Below, piece after piece: positions 1-9,085 of a stretch of 64,000 bases of DNA. The notes under the pieces were generated by a model that made no database searches, was not told the origin of the DNA, and saw only the letters and a program-made list of their open reading frames with translations. Position 1 is the stretch's first letter; every line of letters begins with the position of its first letter. Where the stretch lies: assembly GCA_029262455.1 (NCBI GenBank), contig JAJCZJ010000088.1, positions 186,001 through 250,000 on the forward strand, read 5' to 3'. Both the position numbers and the translations under genes were made by a program. The stretch is from Deltaproteobacteria bacterium. GTDB lineage: Bacteria; Desulfobacterota; Binatia; HRBIN30; CADEER01.

Positions 1-2
1 GA

Positions 3-2315
3 GAGCTTCCCAATATCCCCATCCTTTGGCTCTTCACCTATCGTGACCTCGAAGTGCAACGCAGCGACCGCCTCGGCCAGCTAATGACAACTCTCGAGCG
101 CGAATCCCAGGTCCGCAAGATTCCGTTGCGCGGACTTGCAAGCGACGCAACCTACGAGCTGGTGCGCGCTCCGTTGGCGCAGCTCAATGACGATCGGGCC
201 GCCGATGCCGTCGTTCAGCTGAGCGAGGGCAACCCGTTGTTCGCGCTCGAGCTGGCGCGCTACGTTCGCGACGAAGGATCGTCTCGAATCATCGCGGGTT
301 GGGGTCCGAGGGGGTCCACGGTCCAAATTCCTGGCGGCATCGCGGGTGTCATTGCAAGACGCCTCGCCAGGCTCAGCACCAGCTGCCGTAAGATACTCGC
401 CAATGCCTCCGTGATCGGGCGGACCTTCGACTTCGACACCCTAAAAGACATCAGCGACTGCAGTGAAGACGACCTGCTCGACGCCCTCGACTCAGCATCC
501 GCCGCTTCCGTTGTGGAAGAAGCGCGCGATGGCGAGACCTATTCCTTCGCACACGGATTGATTCGGCAATCGATCTACCACGAGCTCGGAGCGGCCCGAC
601 GTGCACGTATTCATCGTAAGGTCGCCGACGTTCTCGAACGCCGCACGGCAAGCGATCCGCACGCGCCGCTGGCAGAACTCGCACACCATTTTTTCCAGTC
701 GCTCGCCGGTGGCGACGCTGAGAAGACGATCTACTACAGCACGCAAGCCGCCAACGATGCCCTAAAACGATACGCCCACGAGGACGCTGCGCGTCTCTAC
801 CAGCAGGCGCTGCACGCGATGGAACTCGAGGGCGGTGACGACAGTCGCGCTCACGAGCTACACCGCTGCGACCTTCTGCTCAACCTCGGAGAGGCTCTGT
901 CCTTCGCCGGGGACCCGAGCCGCTCGAGCGAGATCTACGACCAAGCTGCCGAGCTGGCCCGGCGCCTCGACACCCCAGACCGCCTCGCCCGGGCTGCTTT
1001 GCGGGGTTCGGGTAGTCTATTGCAGCGACTGATTGTAGATGAGTCCTCGCTAAACGCCCTCGAGGAGGCGCTGACCGTCCTCCGGCCCGGCGACTCAGAC
1101 CTGCGCGCACGCGTCATGTCGCGCCTCGCTCTGACCCTCTACTACCACCCTGCGGGCACGCGGAAGCGACGCATCGAGCTCAGCTCCGAAGCTGTGGAAA
1201 TCGCGCGCCAGATCAATAGTCCCGAGACCCTGTACTGGTCCCAAATCAGCAGACACTGGGCTTTGTGGGGGCCCGCGAGTTCCACCGAGCGACTCAACGT
1301 GATCGATGAAATCGTCTCGATCGCCCGCGGCTTGGACGATCCGGTGATGACAGCACGCGCACAGGTGTACAAGGTCGGTGCCTACATGGAGATCGGAGAT
1401 ATCGACCGAATGAAGGACGAGATCGCCGAAGCCCAGGCGACCGCCGACATGCTCAGAGTGCCGCTCTTTCAGTGGTCGGCGCGCTACTTCAAGTCGGCCA
1501 CGGCCCTCCTGCGCGGAGATTTTGAGGAAGCCGAAGCGCAGCGCCTCAGCGCATTTGCCATCGGCGCCCGCACCGATCTGGAGAACTCTTATCTCGTCAC
1601 GCTGCTGCAGATTGCGAACCGATGTTTCGTGCAGGGCCGGATGCAGGACTTCGGCGCGGAGATCGAACCTCTCATCGCACGTGGCCTCCACTTTCAAGTG
1701 TTGCCCTGCGCGCTAGCCGTGTCGCGAGCATCCGAAGGAAAAGAAGACGAAGCACATGCAACCTACACTTCGATCCTGGAACGAGGCCTCGACAAGCTCC
1801 CCGAAGACAACTTGTGGTTGACGACGATGGCAATGCTCTCGAGCGTTGCTGGACACCTCGGAGAGCGCAAAGGTTCGCGGGAAATCTACGACGCCATGAT
1901 GCCCTACCGCGGGACCATGGTCGTCGCCGGCAACGCAACGGCGTGCTTCGGCTCGGTCGAACACTATCTCGGCGTTTGCGCCGCACTCTTCGGCGACTTT
2001 GCAGCTGCCGAGACTCACTTCGGCCAGGCACTCGAGACGCATCGCAAGATCGGCGCTCCACCGATGGAAACCATCACATTGTGGGCTCATGCGAACTCGA
2101 TCGCGCGCGGCAGCCAACGCAACAGAGACCGCGCCGCAACGATGTTCGACGAGGCCCTCGCCATCGGCGAGAGAATTCAAGTGGGCGAAATCGTCAAACG
2201 AATCGCGGCGGATCGAGCCGCCCTGCAGAGCAGACGCACAAGGACGAGCTCGAAGTCTAAAGACACCGCAAACGTCCGCCCGGGAAAGAAGAAGAGGAGC
2301 AATGCTGCGAAGTGA
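3..2315 (+). CDS. AAA-ATPase/TPR signalling protein, 3' part (truncated by window start)
   Basis: The reading frame is open from base 3, so the gene begins upstream. The GTG at 54 is internal, because the residues before it (ILWLFTYRDLEV) already match the strand and TYRD motif that follow Walker B in the AAA_16 ATPases of LuxR-, cyclase- and kinase-associated regulators. The EGNPLFALELARYV motif and the winged-helix-like region IPGGIAGVIARRLARLS...ASVIGRTFDF are also typical of this family. The remaining ~500 residues are helical TPR-type repeats, ending in a Lys/Arg-rich tail. The sensory or output domain that would define its role (cyclase, kinase or DNA-binding) is outside the window. Its stop overlaps the next gene by 14 bp, which suggests co-translation with the lipoprotein. 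Confidence 0.85.
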   Translation, partial: ELPNIPILWLFTYRDLEVQRSDRLGQLMTTLERESQVRKIPLRGLASDATYELVRAPLAQLNDDRAADAVVQLSEGNPLFALELARYVRDEGSSRIIAGWGPRGSTVQIPGGIAGVIARRLARLSTSCRKILANASVIGRTFDFDTLKDISDCSEDDLLDALDSASAASVVEEARDGETYSFAHGLIRQSIYHELGAARRARIHRKVADVLERRTASDPHAPLAELAHHFFQSLAGGDAEKTIYYSTQAANDALKRYAHEDAARLYQQALHAMELEGGDDSRAHELHRCDLLLNLGEALSFAGDPSRSSEIYDQAAELARRLDTPDRLARAALRGSGSLLQRLIVDESSLNALEEALTVLRPGDSDLRARVMSRLALTLYYHPAGTRKRRIELSSEAVEIARQINSPETLYWSQISRHWALWGPASSTERLNVIDEIVSIARGLDDPVMTARAQVYKVGAYMEIGDIDRMKDEIAEAQATADMLRVPLFQWSARYFKSATALLRGDFEEAEAQRLSAFAIGARTDLENSYLVTLLQIANRCFVQGRMQDFGAEIEPLIARGLHFQVLPCALAVSRASEGKEDEAHATYTSILERGLDKLPEDNLWLTTMAMLSSVAGHLGERKGSREIYDAMMPYRGTMVVAGNATACFGSVEHYLGVCAALFGDFAAAETHFGQALETHRKIGAPPMETITLWAHANSIARGSQRNRDRAATMFDEALAIGERIQVGEIVKRIAADRAALQSRRTRTSSKSKDTANVRPGKKKRSNAAK

Positions 2316-4440
2316 TCGAGGTCCTCAGCGTGCCACTGTGTCGGCGTGGGTTTTACTCATCGCAACGCTGATCGGAGCCTGCGGGAGCGACGATCAGGCA
2401 CCGTCGTCTGGTTTCGTCTCGCAGCAAGTCTTCGCACAACAGCGCGACGAGTTCCTGGCTTTCGCTACCACAGGAGTCCCGGGCCCGAGCATCCTGAGGG
2501 CGGTCCTTCAGATGGAGCGCATGCGCATCGATCCGCAGTGGGAACCCCTACAGACCGAGCTTCCAAGCGATGGTTGGGACGCCGACCTCAGTCTCATTCC
2601 GGCATTCGCCGACGGCCGCGACTTCGTGGCTCTCGATCTCCTCGTCGCTCTTCTCGAGCATCGTGGTCACCCTCTGATCCGCACGGTACAGGATCAAGCG
2701 GGGCAGGCGCTTATCGAGTTCAAATATTGGTACACGGAGCCGACACCCAGCGGCATCATCGACGACTCTTATTATTGGAGCGAAAACCACCAGATCGTCT
2801 ATCACGCCAGTGAGTACCTGGCCGGCCAACTATACCCAGAAACGATTTTCAGCAACGACGGGAAGTCCGGCAACGAGCACCGCGACCATGCCGCCGCGCT
2901 GATCGATCGGTGGATTGACTTCCGAGTCCGCTTTGGGTTCAGCGAGTGGCACTCGAACGTCTATTACCAGAAGGACTTCATCGCGATTCTTGCCCTCGCC
3001 GAACACGCTGAAGACACGCGACTGGCAACACGCGCCGCGATGGTGGCGGACCTAATCCTTCTCGACTTGGCCCTGCACACGCGAGAGGGTGTGCTCGGCG
3101 CCACTCAAGGACGCTCCGAGAAGATCCGCGTGACCGACGGCAAAACCGGAGCGAGCTGGGGCGCCGCCAAGTTCGTCTTCGGTCAGTCGCCAGAGGGCTA
3201 TCAATCCATCCACCCGGACACGACACTCCTGGCAATCGCGGACAACTATCAGATTCCCGAAGTCATCCGCCGCATCGGCCGAGATCGAGCAACGCTCATC
3301 AGCAAGGAATCGATGGGAGTCCAAATCCCCGAGGACTCCGCTGGTAGCGCCGACGACGCGCCACACGGCCTAGCCTTCGACGATCCACAGGACCTCCCGT
3401 TCTGGTGGGGGATGGGCGCCTTGACGTCCTCTCCAATCGTCCCGCTGACAATCGAGACTCTCAACCAGTACAACCTCTGGGAAACCGAACTGTTTCAGCC
3501 GTTCCGCGGGCTGCGCCCGTTGACCACTGATCCAATCCTGGCCCAGCAGCTCGCCGCGGCGATCTCCCCACAGCTGAACGAACGGGTTCTGCAAAAAGCC
3601 AACACCTACACCTACCGGACCGCCGACTACATGCTGTCGACCGCGCAAGATTACCGCAAAGGACGGCGCGCGCTGCAAGTACACGCCTGGCACGCAACCT
3701 TGGGAGTTGCGGCAAACGTCTTCACCACACACCCGGCATCTCCACCGATCGAGACCACGGCGTGGAACCGCGACCACCGCCCAGGCTACTGGACCGGCAA
3801 TGGCTCGCTACCGCGCTCGGCACAACACGAGAACGTTGCCGTGCACATCTACTCTCCCGGTTACGCAGCGAGCGCGCCCCCGCCGCTGGATCTCTTTCGC
3901 TGGGAACCCTACACCCACGCCTACTTTCCTCAGGATGCGTTCGACGAAGTGGTTTCTCGGTCGCACTGGACCTTCGGGCGAAAAGGCAACGGTTACATCG
4001 CACTCTACTCGCACCGTGCCGTCGAATGGGTCGACTATGACCCAGAGCAGTTCGCAACCAACGGGCAACAGCTACCTTTCGATCTCCGCGCCAACGGCGG
4101 AGCCGACAACGTCTGGATCGTCGAATGCGGCAGCGCCGACCAGTGGGGCGACTTCACTGCTTTCGTCGACGCCATCAGCAGTAGCCAGATACAAATAGAG
4201 GGCTCCGGGGAAGAGACCTCGGTGGACTATACTTCACCAAGCCAAGGCCCGCTTCATTTCGGCTGGCAAGGACCGCTCGAGGTAGACGGAAGCTCACAAG
4301 CCCTGACCTACAACCGCCTCGACAATCCCTACGTCACAACCTCAAGCGACGGTACAGTGATCGACGTCACCCACGACGGGTGGGAACTACATCTCGACTT
4401 CAACGAGACCGTGCGTACGGTCCGTGCGCCTTCAAACTAG
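2302..4440 (+). CDS. Large secreted lipoprotein of unknown function
   Basis: I chose the ATG at 2302 because GAGGAG lies just upstream and a lipoprotein signal follows directly: a hydrophobic WVLLIATLIGAC segment with Cys at about residue 27, then GSDD. The longer open frame from 1999 would overlap the ATPase gene heavily and place the signal internally. The mature protein (~685 residues) is rich in Trp, Tyr and His and has repeated helical stretches that could form an alpha/alpha toroid. I recognise no catalytic motif. Asp at +2 relative to the Cys is not seen (GSDD follows), so outer-membrane sorting is possible. It probably acts in the envelope, and its 14-bp overlap with the preceding gene suggests translational coupling. 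Confidence 0.85.
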   Translation: MLRSDRGPQRATVSAWVLLIATLIGACGSDDQAPSSGFVSQQVFAQQRDEFLAFATTGVPGPSILRAVLQMERMRIDPQWEPLQTELPSDGWDADLSLIPAFADGRDFVALDLLVALLEHRGHPLIRTVQDQAGQALIEFKYWYTEPTPSGIIDDSYYWSENHQIVYHASEYLAGQLYPETIFSNDGKSGNEHRDHAAALIDRWIDFRVRFGFSEWHSNVYYQKDFIAILALAEHAEDTRLATRAAMVADLILLDLALHTREGVLGATQGRSEKIRVTDGKTGASWGAAKFVFGQSPEGYQSIHPDTTLLAIADNYQIPEVIRRIGRDRATLISKESMGVQIPEDSAGSADDAPHGLAFDDPQDLPFWWGMGALTSSPIVPLTIETLNQYNLWETELFQPFRGLRPLTTDPILAQQLAAAISPQLNERVLQKANTYTYRTADYMLSTAQDYRKGRRALQVHAWHATLGVAANVFTTHPASPPIETTAWNRDHRPGYWTGNGSLPRSAQHENVAVHIYSPGYAASAPPPLDLFRWEPYTHAYFPQDAFDEVVSRSHWTFGRKGNGYIALYSHRAVEWVDYDPEQFATNGQQLPFDLRANGGADNVWIVECGSADQWGDFTAFVDAISSSQIQIEGSGEETSVDYTSPSQGPLHFGWQGPLEVDGSSQALTYNRLDNPYVTTSSDGTVIDVTHDGWELHLDFNETVRTVRAPSN

Positions 4441-4442
4441 GC

Positions 4443-5966
4443 TCAGCGCCTCTCGCGGCGGGATCCGAGGCCCGTTGCCGTGGCGGCCGCCAGAATTCCG
4501 ATCTGTGTGGAACCGGTTAGCGTACCGCATAGCCCAACCGCAATCGCTCCGACCCAGGCAATGAAGAGACCTCGACCCGACGGGGATGCTTCGTGGCGAG
4601 CTGCCCTAAGCAGGCTGGCTCCCTGCGCGAGCAGAGTTCCACCAAGCACGAGGTAGAGACTCAGCGCCACGTATACCACAGCCGGAAACGAGGCCCCTCG
4701 ACGCACCTCGACACCCGGTCGAGGGCTGCGCGAGAAAGCAAACAACAGTCCCGCTTCACCGATTAGTGGCGCATCCGTAGCATTCGAAAAGAGCCGCGGA
4801 ACTAGGAGTTCTCCGCTCGGAAGGGGCCAGGAGAACACCAACGCCAGACCCGCCAGCGGCTTGGCGTGATCATACCGACCATTCGCCCTTGCAGCGCCAA
4901 GTCCAAACGAGGACGCCGCCAGACCGTACCCCCAAACAACCGGTCCAGCGTCGACATCAGCGTAGAAGTCGACTCCGTCTCGAATCGGAAACTCAGTAAA
5001 GCCTGCAAGGCCCGCGCGCCGCTGCCAATAGTGCTGTTCGTAAATTCCGTACCAGTGACTGGAGATGTCCGGCGACAGGAAAGGCGCTTGCATCAACAGG
5101 CCCGTAGTTGAACACCCTCGCGAGTCATCCAGTGGTCGACCAGAAGGAGCGTCCACCATGTAGGACGGGAGCCCCAACTCACCGAGCTGTACCGGACGAG
5201 TGATCTTCGCAAAGAAGCGATCGACGAAGGCTGAGCTATCCGTTCCGAGAACAGCGTCAGCGCGCCTTATAGCGGCGACGGCCCAGATCACATCGACGGG
5301 ATAAGACTCACCCGGATAGTCGTCGAGATATCCGAACGGCGCTGCTTCTATCTCCGCGGCAAGCGAATGAGCCTGCTGCCGCAATATGTCCACGTAGTCG
5401 AGACGCCCGCTGAGCCGCTGGTGCACCGTCAATCCACGGATCAGAAGCATCCGATAGAAGACGTTCTCTCGCGCCAAATATCCCGGGCCCCAGTACCGTT
5501 TCACCCAAGCCGCATTGCTCGGATCAACCAATAGTCGAGCCCCCGCAGTGATCGCACCGGCAGCATATTCACGCGGATCGGCATCCCCCGCTGACTCATT
5601 CCGATCACGCGCGTCTGCCAAGGCTTCGGTGGCTTCCAAGAAGAACACCGTGGCAAACATCGGCCACTCCGTCCCAGAGACATCCATCTGTGAGACAAGC
5701 TCACCGGCTCGAGTCGCGACACGCTGTTGCGCCCACTCTTCGAAACGTGGGGCCAGTGAACGGTGCCACCGCGAAACGAAGGCCGGGATCTCGGACGAAC
5801 TCAACGCTGGATCGGCGAGCCCACGCACAACAATGACGCTCGGCCACAAAAAGAAGTAGATGCCGATCCCAAAAAGCGCGATCGCCGTCACCCCATATCG
5901 GATACGGGTCAACAATGTCCGACCTTCCGAGGGATGGAGCAAACGACGATTTGGCACACGTAGCAA
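4443..5966 (-). CDS. Membrane-anchored protein of unknown function, helical toroid-like
   Basis: The protein has an N-terminal transmembrane anchor (TAIALFGIGIYFFLWPSVIVV), a ~350-residue helical extracytoplasmic region and two or three C-terminal membrane segments (YVALSLYLVLGGTLLAQ; LFIAWVGAIAVGLCGTLTG). The central part (GCSTTGLLMQAPFLSP, HWYGIYEQHYWQR, WGYGLAASSFGLGAARANG) resembles alpha/alpha-barrel proteins, but I cannot name a family. The start is uncertain: the longest frame uses TTG at 5966, while TTG at 5915 is preceded by GGAAGG at a good distance. It is convergent with the lipoprotein gene, two bases apart, so there is no room for a conventional terminator. Confidence 0.75.
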   Translation of the reverse strand: MLRVPNRRLLHPSEGRTLLTRIRYGVTAIALFGIGIYFFLWPSVIVVRGLADPALSSSEIPAFVSRWHRSLAPRFEEWAQQRVATRAGELVSQMDVSGTEWPMFATVFFLEATEALADARDRNESAGDADPREYAAGAITAGARLLVDPSNAAWVKRYWGPGYLARENVFYRMLLIRGLTVHQRLSGRLDYVDILRQQAHSLAAEIEAAPFGYLDDYPGESYPVDVIWAVAAIRRADAVLGTDSSAFVDRFFAKITRPVQLGELGLPSYMVDAPSGRPLDDSRGCSTTGLLMQAPFLSPDISSHWYGIYEQHYWQRRAGLAGFTEFPIRDGVDFYADVDAGPVVWGYGLAASSFGLGAARANGRYDHAKPLAGLALVFSWPLPSGELLVPRLFSNATDAPLIGEAGLLFAFSRSPRPGVEVRRGASFPAVVYVALSLYLVLGGTLLAQGASLLRAARHEASPSGRGLFIAWVGAIAVGLCGTLTGSTQIGILAAATATGLGSRRERR

Positions 5967-6023
5967 TCAGACGACCGGGGACGACGATTGTTCAATCGGC
6001 GCGACCATCGTCGCTTACGCGTG

Positions 6024-7028
6024 CTAGTTCTCGCTCGCCGCTGTCTTGCGCGGAATGCCTCCTTGGAGCAGGGGGTCGCCGCCAGCTAGTCGGGTGTGAC
6101 CGGTCAACCACAGGCGCAGCAGGTGGCGGCGGCGTTCGGGCTCAGGGTAGTCCTTGTACTCGGTTCGCGCGTGTAAAATGACGGAGTTCTTGAGCAACTG
6201 GATGTCGCCCGGCTGGAAGTCCATCTCGAGAACTACGTCCGGGCTCGACGCAATCTCGTCTATGAGGTCGATCAACTCGCGTTGTGCGTCCGTCAACCTC
6301 GGCGCCTCGGGGTGACGCTGCGAACCGCGGATGTACCACCCGATGTAGAAAGTGCGCAGGTGCTCGCCGTCGAATGAGCAAAGCGGGAACGGGAAGTAGG
6401 GCGGCTCGCCCTCCGATTGCTCTTCGTTGCGGTCGAACGGAAAAGAATCGAACAACAGCAGAACCAGATCGGGACGCCGCCGCAGGACCTCGTTGAACAC
6501 AGTCACCGAGCTGCTGATGCGACTGGCACCCCCACTGCGGCCGTTCTCCAAACACAACAAGCCGATGATGTCCGCGCCATCCGTATGAAACCCTAGCTCG
6601 ACGCGTGTCTTGTAAAGCCGCACCGACGGATCGGCAGGGTCGTCGCCCGTGTCGCGCACGTGGCCAAGCACATCACCGTGCGCATTCTGCGAAACAGCTG
6701 AGCCCATGTGCGTACCAATCCCCCAGTACATCAGCTCGCACTCTTCGACCGTCTTGCCGACGACCGGGACACCGCGAACGAGAAGAAAACCGCGCCCGGA
6801 TGCGAGTTCATCGACCCATGCAGCGATCGCCACAGCGAGCTTGGGTAGAGGAAATTCCGTCGCCGTGATCTCGGCAAGCGGCTTACCACACCGCTTGGCA
6901 TGGGCTAGGGTCTGCTCCAACTCGCGAACCTCGGACGCATTGAGCTCATAGATCCAGTCACTGCGTTCGGTTTGGGCCCGGCCGTACCAAGCCGCCGGCA
7001 TGGTTAAGGGTGAGTCTGGAATCAACAT
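6024..7028 (-). CDS. Fe(II)/2-oxoglutarate-dependent dioxygenase, TauD/TfdA family
   Basis: The iron-binding facial triad is visible: His148 and Asp150 in GFHTDGAD, and His286 in VILHARTEY. The Arg-rich strand RRRHLLRLWL supplies the 2-oxoglutarate-binding arginine. Length (334 residues) is normal for the family. Substrates of such enzymes range from taurine to trimethyllysine, and sequence alone does not tell. The gene starts 34 bases after arsI and is the last gene of the arsR-arsM-TVP38-arsI run on the same strand, so a role in oxidising an organic arsenical or a related thiol/sulfonate is a reasonable inference but not shown. Confidence 0.88.
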   Translation of the reverse strand: MLIPDSPLTMPAAWYGRAQTERSDWIYELNASEVRELEQTLAHAKRCGKPLAEITATEFPLPKLAVAIAAWVDELASGRGFLLVRGVPVVGKTVEECELMYWGIGTHMGSAVSQNAHGDVLGHVRDTGDDPADPSVRLYKTRVELGFHTDGADIIGLLCLENGRSGGASRISSSVTVFNEVLRRRPDLVLLLFDSFPFDRNEEQSEGEPPYFPFPLCSFDGEHLRTFYIGWYIRGSQRHPEAPRLTDAQRELIDLIDEIASSPDVVLEMDFQPGDIQLLKNSVILHARTEYKDYPEPERRRHLLRLWLTGHTRLAGGDPLLQGGIPRKTAASEN

Positions 7029-7062
7029 TCGCTAGGCTCCCAAACAGCGGTCCCGCTCGAAA

Positions 7063-7488
7063 CTAGCAACACGTGGACGGCGGTGCCGGCTTCGGTTCTG
7101 GTTCTGGCTCCGGCTCCGAGAAAGTGTCGCTGTTTTCCAGAACCTTGTACCATTCCCAGCGCATCCCCTCCGGGTCCGTCGCCCAAACCTTGTCTTGGAC
7201 GGCGTAGCAACAAGTCGTCTTCTCTTGCGTCTGGTACGACAACTCGGATGCGCCGAACCGGTTCGTCGCATCCTCCACTTGTTGGCTGTCGAACACTTCG
7301 ACACCGAGATGGTTCAACCGCTCCGCGGCGTTCGGGTCCTCGAACAACACGAGCTTGAGCGGCGGCTGATCAATCGAGAAGTTCGCATATCCGGGTTTGC
7401 GCTTGTTGACCTCCGCGCCGAACATCTTCGAGTAGAAGTCGATGGCCTGATCCAAGTTGCGAACATTCAACGCTAGCTGCAGTCTCAT
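7063..7488 (-). CDS. arsI: ArsI-type C-As lyase (VOC fold)
   Basis: ArsI is a non-haem Fe(II) dioxygenase that splits the carbon-arsenic bond of trivalent methylated or aromatic arsenicals. The protein has the hallmark vicinal Cys pair in TTCCYAVQDKVWATDPEG (Cys93-Cys94), which in studied ArsI proteins binds the arsenical. Gln4, His60 and Glu112 sit where the metal ligands of ArsI are expected. Related CadI proteins share much of this, so a cadmium-type annotation is the main alternative. The tail is an odd run of Glu-Pro dipeptides ending in STCC, which adds a second Cys pair. The start overlaps the upstream gene by 4 bp. Confidence 0.9.
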   Translation of the reverse strand: MRLQLALNVRNLDQAIDFYSKMFGAEVNKRKPGYANFSIDQPPLKLVLFEDPNAAERLNHLGVEVFDSQQVEDATNRFGASELSYQTQEKTTCCYAVQDKVWATDPEGMRWEWYKVLENSDTFSEPEPEPEPKPAPPSTCC

Positions 7489-8165
7489 TGAATTGTCTCC
7501 TTTTCGGCAGCCGGTGGAGCACCTTCCCCACCGAGAAATCTCAACGCACGCGGTGCAAAGGGCGCCACCAGCGCTACTGTCAGAACAATGATCGCGGCCA
7601 CGTAACCGCGTCCCTCGACCAACGCATCGCCGAACAAGCTCAACCCAGCCGCTCGCACAAGCGAGCCCGCAAATACCGCGCCGAGCAAACTTGCGGCGTT
7701 CATGCCGGCGACGATCGCGGCAATATGCAGAACCTCGGCGGGACCGATCGGGTAAGCCGTAACGACCGCCAGAGTGCGCGGCCCCAGGGGACGATTCGCA
7801 TATTCCGCGACGTCACCCGTACGTCGACGCAAGTACTCGACAAGGCGATCGCGACCGGCGAGATGGGCGATCAGCACTTTCGCCGCCGCCGATGTGGTCA
7901 GGCCGAGGGCACCGAAAATCGTGCCTCCGAGAATCCCGAAACAAGCACCCCCAGCAGTCAGTAGGACGACAGACGGGATCAGCAAAACCGACCTGAACAA
8001 GAACAAAGCCACAAAGACCACCGGCCCATAGACTCCGAGCCCCGCCACGAAAAGTCGCACCGATTCGGCGGTCGCCATGACATCGATCTGATCCCTGAGC
8101 AGCGTTCCACCCACTAGCAGTGCAGCGATGAGGCCTGCGGCAAGTATGAAGGATCGGTTCAGCAT
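7485..8165 (-). CDS. TVP38/TMEM64 (SNARE-associated/DedA-like) membrane protein
   Basis: This 226-residue integral membrane protein has about five hydrophobic segments and the TVP38 signature region (LIPSVVLLTAGGACFGILGGTIFGALG, then YPIGPAEVLHIAAIVAG). TVP38/DedA relatives are re-entrant-loop membrane proteins linked to lipid scrambling or to transport of metal and metalloid species. It starts 5 bases downstream of arsM and overlaps arsI by 4 bp, so it is almost certainly co-transcribed with them. No arsenite efflux pump (ArsB or Acr3) is present, which makes this the only visible membrane candidate for moving an arsenic species. That role is inference. Confidence 0.87.
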   Translation of the reverse strand: MLNRSFILAAGLIAALLVGGTLLRDQIDVMATAESVRLFVAGLGVYGPVVFVALFLFRSVLLIPSVVLLTAGGACFGILGGTIFGALGLTTSAAAKVLIAHLAGRDRLVEYLRRRTGDVAEYANRPLGPRTLAVVTAYPIGPAEVLHIAAIVAGMNAASLLGAVFAGSLVRAAGLSLFGDALVEGRGYVAAIIVLTVALVAPFAPRALRFLGGEGAPPAAEKETIQ

Positions 8166-8170
8166 GCCAC

Positions 8171-8992
8171 TCAGCGCCGCGCCGTCACCTTCAAACTGGA
8201 GATCGAAGCGGCTGCATCCTGTGCTTCCTCTAGGGTCAATCCTTCCCGCGCTATGGCGCCGTCCAGATCCTCCGCCTGTAGACCGAGCAGGATGTCACCG
8301 TAGCTGGTGACCTCGACCTCATTCACGTCGCTGAGCCCTGCTCGCTCGATGGCGGCGACGTAGTCGGACCGAAGCATGGCACCGGCGATGCATCCGACGT
8401 ACGCCTCTGCGCTCCGAGCCACCGCGGGCGGGAGCTCCTTCTCCAGAACCAAATCCGAAACTGCCATCCGACCACCGGGCCGCAAGACCCGATAGATCTC
8501 GCGAAAGACGCGATCCTTGTCCGGAGCCAAGTTGATGACGCAATTGGAAATGACGATGTCAAAGCTGGCGTCCTCGAACGGAAGCTTCTCGATCAGTCCC
8601 TTGTGGAACGAGACATTGTCGAAACCCGCGCTCTCGGCATTGGCCCTTGCTCGCTCCAACATCTCGTCCGTCATGTCGACACCAACGGCACGCCCCTTGG
8701 GCCCGACCGCTCGGGCGGCGATGAAGACATCAAAACCCGCGCCGCTGCCGAGATCCAGAACCGACTCACCCGGCCGCGGAGCGGCAAACGACACCGGGTT
8801 GCCACACCCCACTCCAAGATTGGAGCCCTCGGGAACCGCTTCGATGTCGGCGTCACTGTAGCCGATCGCTTGGGCGACTTTGTTCTCGCTTGATTCGCCG
8901 CAGCACGACGGCTGGCGACCGGCGATCTTCGCGTAACCTTCCCTTACGATCTCCCGAGTTTGCTCGTCCGATACACTTCCACTCTCCGACAT
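8171..8992 (-). CDS. arsM: Arsenite S-adenosylmethionine methyltransferase ArsM
   Basis: The protein has a class I methyltransferase fold with SAM-binding motif VLDLGSGAGFD (near residue 80). The arsenic-binding cysteines expected of ArsM are present: Cys30-Cys31 (PSCCGES), Cys63 (VGCGNP), Cys151 (SNCVINL) and Cys201 (YVGCIAG). The 50-residue spacing of the last two equals that in the well-studied Cyanidioschyzon enzyme. It converts As(III) to mono-, di- and trimethyl species in the cytoplasm. The ATG is preceded by GAAGGAG six bases away. It is the first gene after a palindromic operator (9010-9039) and leads the four-gene run ending with the dioxygenase. Confidence 0.95.
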   Translation of the reverse strand: MSESGSVSDEQTREIVREGYAKIAGRQPSCCGESSENKVAQAIGYSDADIEAVPEGSNLGVGCGNPVSFAAPRPGESVLDLGSGAGFDVFIAARAVGPKGRAVGVDMTDEMLERARANAESAGFDNVSFHKGLIEKLPFEDASFDIVISNCVINLAPDKDRVFREIYRVLRPGGRMAVSDLVLEKELPPAVARSAEAYVGCIAGAMLRSDYVAAIERAGLSDVNEVEVTSYGDILLGLQAEDLDGAIAREGLTLEEAQDAAASISSLKVTARR

Positions 8993-9009
8993 CGTGCTCT
9001 CCTTCGCTT

Positions 9010-9039
9010 TATTTCGATAGTTCTAGGATTATCGAAATA
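9010..9039. promoter_or_regulatory. Palindromic operator candidate for ArsR
   Basis: The arms are TATTTCGATA (9010-9019) and TATCGAAATA (9030-9039), a perfect 10-bp inverted repeat with a 10-base spacer. It sits between the arsR stop and the arsM start, exactly where an ArsR/SmtB-family repressor would control arsM. The arm sequence is AT-rich, in contrast to the surrounding DNA. Confidence 0.7.
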
Positions 9040-9048
9040 TAAAGTCAA
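9020..9048 (-). promoter_or_regulatory. Candidate sigma-70-type promoter of the arsM operon
   Basis: Read on the minus strand there is TTGACT (9048-9043), then a 17-base spacer, then TAGAAC (9025-9020) as a weak -10. The spacer carries one arm of the inverted repeat, so a bound repressor would block polymerase. The -35 is close to consensus and the -10 is only partial. Confidence 0.5.
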
Positions 9049-9085
9049 GGGGTTTATCTCAGGCCATGGAAGAACCGAATCGCTC

